From the NCBI GenBank assembly GCA_028868305.1, contig JAGWUS010000022.1, positions 1-55,926 of the forward strand: 55,926 bases of DNA, written 5' to 3'. A model generated the notes under the pieces. The model saw nothing but the letters and a program-made list of their open reading frames with translations. It was not told where the DNA came from and searched no databases. Each line of letters begins with the position of its first letter. Within the stretch, counting starts at the first letter, position 1. Origin of the DNA: Burkholderiales bacterium. Lineage in GTDB: Bacteria; Pseudomonadota; Gammaproteobacteria; Burkholderiales; Burkholderiaceae_C. Position numbers and translations under genes: made by a program. Shown in pieces: positions 51,233 to 55,926 of this stretch.

Positions 51233-53625
51233 GCAAAGTCATTGAATCGAAGCCCGAAGCGCTGCACGACCTCAGTGCAGACCCCCGCTACATCGGGCAC
51301 AGCCCTGCACGCCCTAGCGCCAGACGCCTGGTGCAAGGCCAGGGTTGCTATGTGGACGACATCGAGTTGCCGCGTATGGCGCACGTGGTGTACTGGCGCA
51401 GCCCAGTAGCCCATTGCCGCATCACCCGCATCAACGCCGATTTTGCCCGCAGGATGCCGGGTGTGCTGCTGGTAGCCGACGGTGCGGACCTGGCCAAAAT
51501 CTGCAAGCCTTGGGTTGCCACACTGGGCCACCTGACCAATATGAAATCTGCGCCGCAGTATCCGCTTGCCATGGGCCGGGCCCACTGGCAGGGCGAGCCG
51601 GTGGTGGCCCTGGTGGCCGAGACCCGAGCCCAGGCCGAAGATGCATTGCAATACCTGCAGGTGGAGTGGGACCTGCTACCGGCAGTCGTGGACATGGAAA
51701 CCGCACTGGATCCCGCCACCCCCCTGATTCACCCGGAGTTGGGCGACAACCTGTGTTTCACCCGCAGCCTGGACACGGGCGGTGTGGACGATGCTTTTGC
51801 AGAGGCCGACCATGTTTTGAAAACAACATTTGAATTTGGACGCCACACCGGCGTGACGCTGGAGCCTCGCTGCCAGATTGCAGACTGGGCCTCAGCCGAG
51901 CAGCGTCTTACCGTGTACCACTCGCAGCAGGCCCCACACATGATGCAGGATCTGTATTCACGCCAGTTTGGCATTGCCGAATCTTCTGTGCGCGTGATCT
52001 GCAATGACGTTGGCGGCTCCTTTGGTATCAAAGTGCACGCCTACCCTGATGACTTTGCCACGGTGGCGCTGTCCATGTTGCTGGGGCGTCCTGTCAAGTT
52101 TGTGGCGGACCGGTTGGAGTCATTCACCAGCGATATCCATGCCCGCCACCACCGCGTTCATGCGCGCATTGCTGTGAATAACGATGGTGAAATCCGTGCG
52201 TTCGAAATGGACGATCTCACAGGAATCGGTCCCTTTTCGATGTTTCCGCGCACCAGTGCCATCGAGGGCAATCAGGTGGTCAACTTGGTTGGGGGACCTT
52301 ACAAGCACCAGCATTACCGCGCCAAACTCAATGTGGTATTTCAGAACAAAACGCCTACTTGTCAGTACCGTGGAGTGGGACACCCCATAGCCTGTGCGGT
52401 CACCGAAGGGCTGGTGGATCAGGCAGCGCGCGCCATTGGTATGGACCCGATAGAAATTCGCAGGCGAAACGTCATTCCTGACGATGCCTATCCCTGCGCA
52501 GGGATCAGCGGCATCAAGTTTGAAGGCCTTTCGCACGAGGCCTGTCTGGCGCGCCTGGAAGCGCTAATGGATTACCCAGCATTGCGGGCCGAACAAGAAG
52601 CACTGCGCAAAAAAGGCATCTACCGTGGCATTGGCATTGCTGCGTTAATCGAGCTCACCAACCCGAGCGCCGCGTTTTACGGCGTGGGCGGTGCCCGTAT
52701 TGCCTCGCAGGACGGCGCCACGGCGCGTTTGGACCCCAATGGCGGGGTCACGGTGATGGTGAGTGTGGGAGAGCAAGGCCAGGGTAATGATGCGATCTAC
52801 ACCCAAATTGCGGCTGACGCAGTTGGGGTCGATATGGCGCAGGTGCGGGTCGTTACTGGCGACACGGCGGTAACGCCTTATGGTGGGGGCACCTGGGCAT
52901 CGCGCGGCGCAGGCATCGGCGGAGAAGCGGTGCTGCTGGCGGGTGAGGCGTTGCGGGCCAATATGGTCAAGCTGGCATCGGTCATCCTGAAGCGCGAAGT
53001 GCAAACGCTGGACATTTATCGTGGTAGCGTGATCGACATCGCCAGCCGCGAGGTGCTCTCCAGTGTGGCGGAGATCGGGCGTGTCGCCTATTTCCGCTCC
53101 GACCTGCTGCCCAAGGATTTCACGCCGGAGCTATCGGTGACCCGCCATTACGCCCAGCGCGACTACCCCTTCATCTTTACCAACGGGGTGCAGGCGTCTT
53201 ACGTCGAAGTGGATCCGGATACCGGTTTTGTGAAACTGCTCAAACACTGGGCGGTTGAAGACTGCGGGCGGGTGATTAACCCGCGCCTGGTCGATGAGCA
53301 GATCCGCGGCGCCATCGTTCAGGGTATCGGTGGGGCTTTGCTGGAGGAATGCCTGTACGACGACCAAGGCCTGATGCTCAACGCCAACATGGCGGACTAC
53401 CTGGTGCCGATGTGCGCCGAAATGCCTGACATCGAGGTGGCCCACATCGAGACCCCTACACGCAGCAGCAAGCTGGGCGCCAAGGGCGCCGGAGAAGCCG
53501 GCACCGCCGGCGCCCCTGCGGCCGTCATGAATGCAATCAACGATGCGTTGTCACCATTCGGCGCAGCGGTAACCTCCCAACCACTGACTCCAGAAAAAAT
53601 ACTGCGTGCGCTTGGTAAGGTGTAA
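51229..53625 (+). CDS. Molybdenum hydroxylase large subunit (form II CoxL-like, substrate unknown)
   Basis: 798 residues of the xanthine-dehydrogenase/CODH large-subunit family. The active-site loop reads QYRGVGHP near residue 378, not the CSFR of true CO dehydrogenase, so this is a form II or heteroaromatic hydroxylase. GAKGAGEAGTAG near 755 holds the catalytic Glu. GGSFGIKVHAYPDD and GEQGQGNDAIYTQIAAD are molybdopterin contacts. It should hydroxylate a carbon next to a ring nitrogen, using water. No XdhC/CoxD-type maturation gene is present in the window. It converges on ghrA. Confidence 0.93.
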   Translation: MSKVIESKPEALHDLSADPRYIGHSPARPSARRLVQGQGCYVDDIELPRMAHVVYWRSPVAHCRITRINADFARRMPGVLLVADGADLAKICKPWVATLGHLTNMKSAPQYPLAMGRAHWQGEPVVALVAETRAQAEDALQYLQVEWDLLPAVVDMETALDPATPLIHPELGDNLCFTRSLDTGGVDDAFAEADHVLKTTFEFGRHTGVTLEPRCQIADWASAEQRLTVYHSQQAPHMMQDLYSRQFGIAESSVRVICNDVGGSFGIKVHAYPDDFATVALSMLLGRPVKFVADRLESFTSDIHARHHRVHARIAVNNDGEIRAFEMDDLTGIGPFSMFPRTSAIEGNQVVNLVGGPYKHQHYRAKLNVVFQNKTPTCQYRGVGHPIACAVTEGLVDQAARAIGMDPIEIRRRNVIPDDAYPCAGISGIKFEGLSHEACLARLEALMDYPALRAEQEALRKKGIYRGIGIAALIELTNPSAAFYGVGGARIASQDGATARLDPNGGVTVMVSVGEQGQGNDAIYTQIAADAVGVDMAQVRVVTGDTAVTPYGGGTWASRGAGIGGEAVLLAGEALRANMVKLASVILKREVQTLDIYRGSVIDIASREVLSSVAEIGRVAYFRSDLLPKDFTPELSVTRHYAQRDYPFIFTNGVQASYVEVDPDTGFVKLLKHWAVEDCGRVINPRLVDEQIRGAIVQGIGGALLEECLYDDQGLMLNANMADYLVPMCAEMPDIEVAHIETPTRSSKLGAKGAGEAGTAGAPAAVMNAINDALSPFGAAVTSQPLTPEKILRALGKV

Positions 53626-53651
53626 GGACCGCTTGCTGAAGAAAATGAATC

Positions 53652-54572
53652 TCAGTAGCCCCGCAGTGGATCCACCCTGCCCCCCACCAGCGCACCTCGC
53701 TGCATGGCGGCAATCTTGCCGGCGATCTGGGCAATGCTTTCACTACGCAAAGTGCGTGCCGAGGTGTGCGGCGTCAGTGTGATTTTGGGATGGTTCCAGA
53801 ACGGATGGTCTTTAGGCAGGGGCTCGACACGGAACACATCCAGGGTGGCGCCTTCCAGATGGCCGTCGTCGAGCAGGGCCAGCAAATCTTCGTCCACCAG
53901 GTGCGCACCGCGCGCCACATTGATCACGTAGCCCCCGGGCCGCAGGCGGGACAGGTGCGCGTGGTTCATGATGTCGCGCGTTTCTGGCGTCAACGGCAGC
54001 AGGCACACCAGCACCCGACTGGCCTGTAGAAAGGCATCGAACTGTTCCGCGCCCGCAAAGCACTGCACCCCCGGCACCGCCTTGGGCGTGCGGCTCCAGC
54101 CATTCACGGGAAAGTCAAACTGCGCCACGGCCCTGGCCACACGCTCGCCCAGCACGCCCAGGCCGAGCACACCCACGGGATAGTCCATGCGGCTGCGCGG
54201 TTTGCGGAACGACCACTTGCCCTTGACCATATCGGTCTCGTAGCCTTCGAATTCACGGAAATGCCGGATCACGGTGTGGCACACATACTCCGCCATTTGC
54301 ACCGACATGCCCGCATCGTCCAGGCGAATCACCTGCGTGCCGGGCGGCAGCCGCATCTTGAGCAGGGCATCCACACCGGCACCGATATTGAACATGGCAC
54401 GCAGGTGCAGTTGCTCATCGAAAAACTGTTGGGGCGGTGCCCACACCACGGCATAGTCCGCCGCGGCGGCACCAGGTTCCCACAGCGAGACTTCGGCACC
54501 CGGCAAGGCCGCGCGCAGCCCGTTCAGCCAGGGTTCAGACGCTGTATCGGTGCAGCAAAACGTGATGCGCAT
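53652..54572 (-). CDS. ghrA: Glyoxylate/hydroxypyruvate reductase A-type dehydrogenase
   Basis: 306 residues from ATG 54572 (AGGA upstream). 2-hydroxyacid dehydrogenase fold: VGVLGLGVLGERVARA (NAD(P) Rossmann), the catalytic Arg in NVARGAHLVDEDL, Glu in FRVEPLPKDHPFW and His in LTPHTSARTL. The N-terminal FCCTDT...WLNGLRAALPG and FNIGAGVDAL fit the GhrA subgroup. It lies just downstream of the carboxylase subunit gene (24 bases). Confidence 0.9.
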   Translation of the reverse strand: MRITFCCTDTASEPWLNGLRAALPGAEVSLWEPGAAAADYAVVWAPPQQFFDEQLHLRAMFNIGAGVDALLKMRLPPGTQVIRLDDAGMSVQMAEYVCHTVIRHFREFEGYETDMVKGKWSFRKPRSRMDYPVGVLGLGVLGERVARAVAQFDFPVNGWSRTPKAVPGVQCFAGAEQFDAFLQASRVLVCLLPLTPETRDIMNHAHLSRLRPGGYVINVARGAHLVDEDLLALLDDGHLEGATLDVFRVEPLPKDHPFWNHPKITLTPHTSARTLRSESIAQIAGKIAAMQRGALVGGRVDPLRGY

Positions 54573-54596
54573 GGCACTGGTCCTTTCCATGCGTGT

Positions 54597-55926
54597 TCAG
54601 GCGGCCACTTCCATGCGCAGCAACTCTGCGCCGTCCATCACCTGATCCCCTGGGGCAAACAGCAGTTCGGCCACCGTGCCGTCTGCAGGCGCCGCGATGG
54701 TGTGTTCCATTTTCATGGCTTCCATCACAGCCAGGGCCATGCCCTTCTTGACCACGTCGCCGGCCTTGACGGCAAATGAAACCACCTTGCCCGGCATGGG
54801 TGCGGTCAGACGGCCACCTTCCACCTGTCCGTCACCGGCGTGTGCCAGCGCATCAATTGCTACGATTTGTGTAGCGCCTTGTGCACTGAATACGTGGGCT
54901 ACATCGCCTTTTTTATACACATGGCAGGCTGCACGCTGTGCGCCCCAGGCCACATCGAGCGCACCGCTGGACAGCAGCCTGTAGCGCAGCACCGACTCCT
55001 CGCCGTCGACGCGCAGCAGCACATCGCCATCGTGCACGGCGGTGAGCAGCACGGTGTGGGGTTGTTCATGAAACTCCATGGCAAAGCTGCGCACTGACGG
55101 TCCGTGCGAACGCCAGTTGTCGCGCTGGGCCCAGGGGTCGATCCAGCCACTGGCATCGCGCTGCCTTGCCAACGCCTGCTCAGCCACCAGGCTGTGCGCC
55201 ACCAGGGCCGCGGCAGCCAGTCCCAGACCGACTTTTTCCTGCTTGAACAGCACATTGGCTTCACGCGGAATCAGCGCCGTGTCCAGATTGGCCCTGGCAA
55301 ACGACGGGCTGGTGGTGACGTGGCGCAGAAACTGCACATTGGTCGCCAGTCCAACGATATGGGTTTGCGCCAGGGCCGCGTCCAGCCGGGCCAGCGCCTC
55401 TTCGCGGGTGCTGCCGTGCACAATGAGCTTGGCGACCATGGAGTCGTAGAACGGGCTGATGGTGTCGCCCTCGCGCACGCCGGAGTCCACCCGCACACCG
55501 CCGTCAGCACGCGCAAAGGTCACGCAAGGTGGCAGACCGTACACATGCAGGGTGCCGGTGGCCGGCAGGAAGTTGTTGTCAGGGTTCTCGGCGCAGATGC
55601 GCGCTTCAATCGCATGGCCGTGAATCTGCAGTTGGTCCTGCATCAGCGGCAAGGGTTCACCCGACGCCACGCGCAATTGCCATTCCACCAGGTCCTGCCC
55701 GGTAATGGCTTCCGTCACCGGATGCTCCACCTGCAGACGCGTATTCATCTCCATGAAGAAGAACTGCATAGTTCCATCGGGTCGCTGCTCCACGATGAAC
55801 TCCACGGTCCCGGCACCCACATAGTTCACCGCGCGGGCAGCAGCCACTGCGGCCAGGCCCATCTGGACGCGCATCTCGGGCGTCATGCCCGGCGCAGGCG
55901 CTTCTTCCAGCACCTTCTGGTGGCGA
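54597..55926 (-). CDS. Acyl-CoA carboxylase alpha subunit, C-terminal part (methylcrotonyl/acetyl/propionyl type), partial
   Basis: The frame runs off the right edge; about 440 residues remain. It contains the end of the biotin carboxylase ATP-grasp (QKVLEEAPAPGM...FFMEMNTRLQVEHPVTEAI), the BC C-terminal domain, a BT-like linker and the biotinyl domain with EAMKMEHTI, whose Lys is biotinylated. The size and linker fit 3-methylcrotonyl-CoA or propionyl-type alpha subunits better than AccC. HMG-CoA lyase 14 kb downstream on the same strand supports the leucine pathway. A family 1 repeat is read in frame in the linker at 54853-54908. Confidence 0.9.
   Translation of the reverse strand, partial: RHQKVLEEAPAPGMTPEMRVQMGLAAVAAARAVNYVGAGTVEFIVEQRPDGTMQFFFMEMNTRLQVEHPVTEAITGQDLVEWQLRVASGEPLPLMQDQLQIHGHAIEARICAENPDNNFLPATGTLHVYGLPPCVTFARADGGVRVDSGVREGDTISPFYDSMVAKLIVHGSTREEALARLDAALAQTHIVGLATNVQFLRHVTTSPSFARANLDTALIPREANVLFKQEKVGLGLAAAALVAHSLVAEQALARQRDASGWIDPWAQRDNWRSHGPSVRSFAMEFHEQPHTVLLTAVHDGDVLLRVDGEESVLRYRLLSSGALDVAWGAQRAACHVYKKGDVAHVFSAQGATQIVAIDALAHAGDGQVEGGRLTAPMPGKVVSFAVKAGDVVKKGMALAVMEAMKMEHTIAAPADGTVAELLFAPGDQVMDGAELLRMEVAA
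54853..54908 (+). repeat. Dispersed repeat family 1, copy inside the carboxylase gene
   Basis: Plus strand TTGCTACGATTTGTGTAGC (54857-54875), CTTGTGCACTGAA and GTGGGCTACATCGCC (54894-54908), matching the family order. Read on the minus strand as DVAHVFSAQGATQIVAI in the linker before the biotinyl domain. Confidence 0.65.

Noticed and set aside
51229..53625. Aerobic CO dehydrogenase (form I)
   Set aside because: The CSFR active-site loop with the Cu-binding Cys is replaced by YRGVGH, and no CoxD/E/F maturation genes are present.

Overview
The window looks like chromosomal DNA of a betaproteobacterium of the order Burkholderiales, most likely family Comamonadaceae (Rhodoferax/Polaromonas-like). 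The reasons are high GC content, the gene orders rplM-rpsI-DUF6776-bactofilin-erpA, tyrS/M23 peptidase/anmK and ahcY-tlyA-metF behind an S-adenosylhomocysteine riboswitch, a double-length UvrA, and short dispersed repeats of a kind I remember from that family. There are no rRNA or tRNA genes, CRISPR arrays, transposases or prophage genes.

Layout. 0-5.2 kb: tail of an unidentified gene, an 8-bp tandem repeat, an orphan GIY-YIG nuclease, a secreted clan-A-like glycoside hydrolase and an MFS transporter. 5.2-14.3 kb: housekeeping genes for translation quality (dtd, tyrS), wall hydrolysis and recycling (M23, anmK), Fe-S delivery (erpA), cytoskeleton (bactofilin), ribosomal proteins L13/S9 and rlmJ. 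13.4-18.6 kb: methyl cycle (metF, tlyA, ahcY) under a SAH riboswitch, divergent from prfC. 18.6-24.7 kb: a Ser/Ala-rich lipoprotein, a LuxR-HAD-MFS operon, an HDAC-family amidohydrolase and a small secreted protein. 24.7-31.2 kb: tandem UvrA. 31-38.5 kb: organic-acid transport (MHS transporter, DUF485-ActP) facing an exonuclease/DUF294 pair. 38.5-41 kb: DsbA-like isomerase, DUF1289, YbaK-type deacylase and HMG-CoA lyase in one tightly overlapping string. 41-53.6 kb: an accessory catabolic block made of two secreted DsrE proteins, a branched-chain-type ABC importer, an FAD monooxygenase, a VOC enzyme and a TetR regulator, divergent from a CoxG-CoxM-CoxS-CoxL molybdenum hydroxylase. 53.6 kb to the end: a GhrA-type reductase and the end of a biotin-dependent acyl-CoA carboxylase alpha subunit.

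How the genes work together. The accessory block reads as a self-contained import-and-oxidise pathway for an N-heteroaromatic compound. It sits between HMG-CoA lyase and the acyl-CoA carboxylase, two genes that normally cooperate in leucine breakdown, as if inserted into that cluster.

The most unusual signal is a set of short repeats, several of them read in frame inside genes. Two hairpins in uvrA share an identical 29-nt loop while their 27-bp arms differ at about 11 positions, every one of them compensated. A third hairpin behind rlmJ has related loop ends. A second family (TGCTAN...TAGC...GCGCA...GGGGCT) occurs at least seven times, including inside tlyA, uvrA and the carboxylase. A third family is read as the same peptide (APLGGSDP) in uvrA and at the N-terminus of the YbaK protein.
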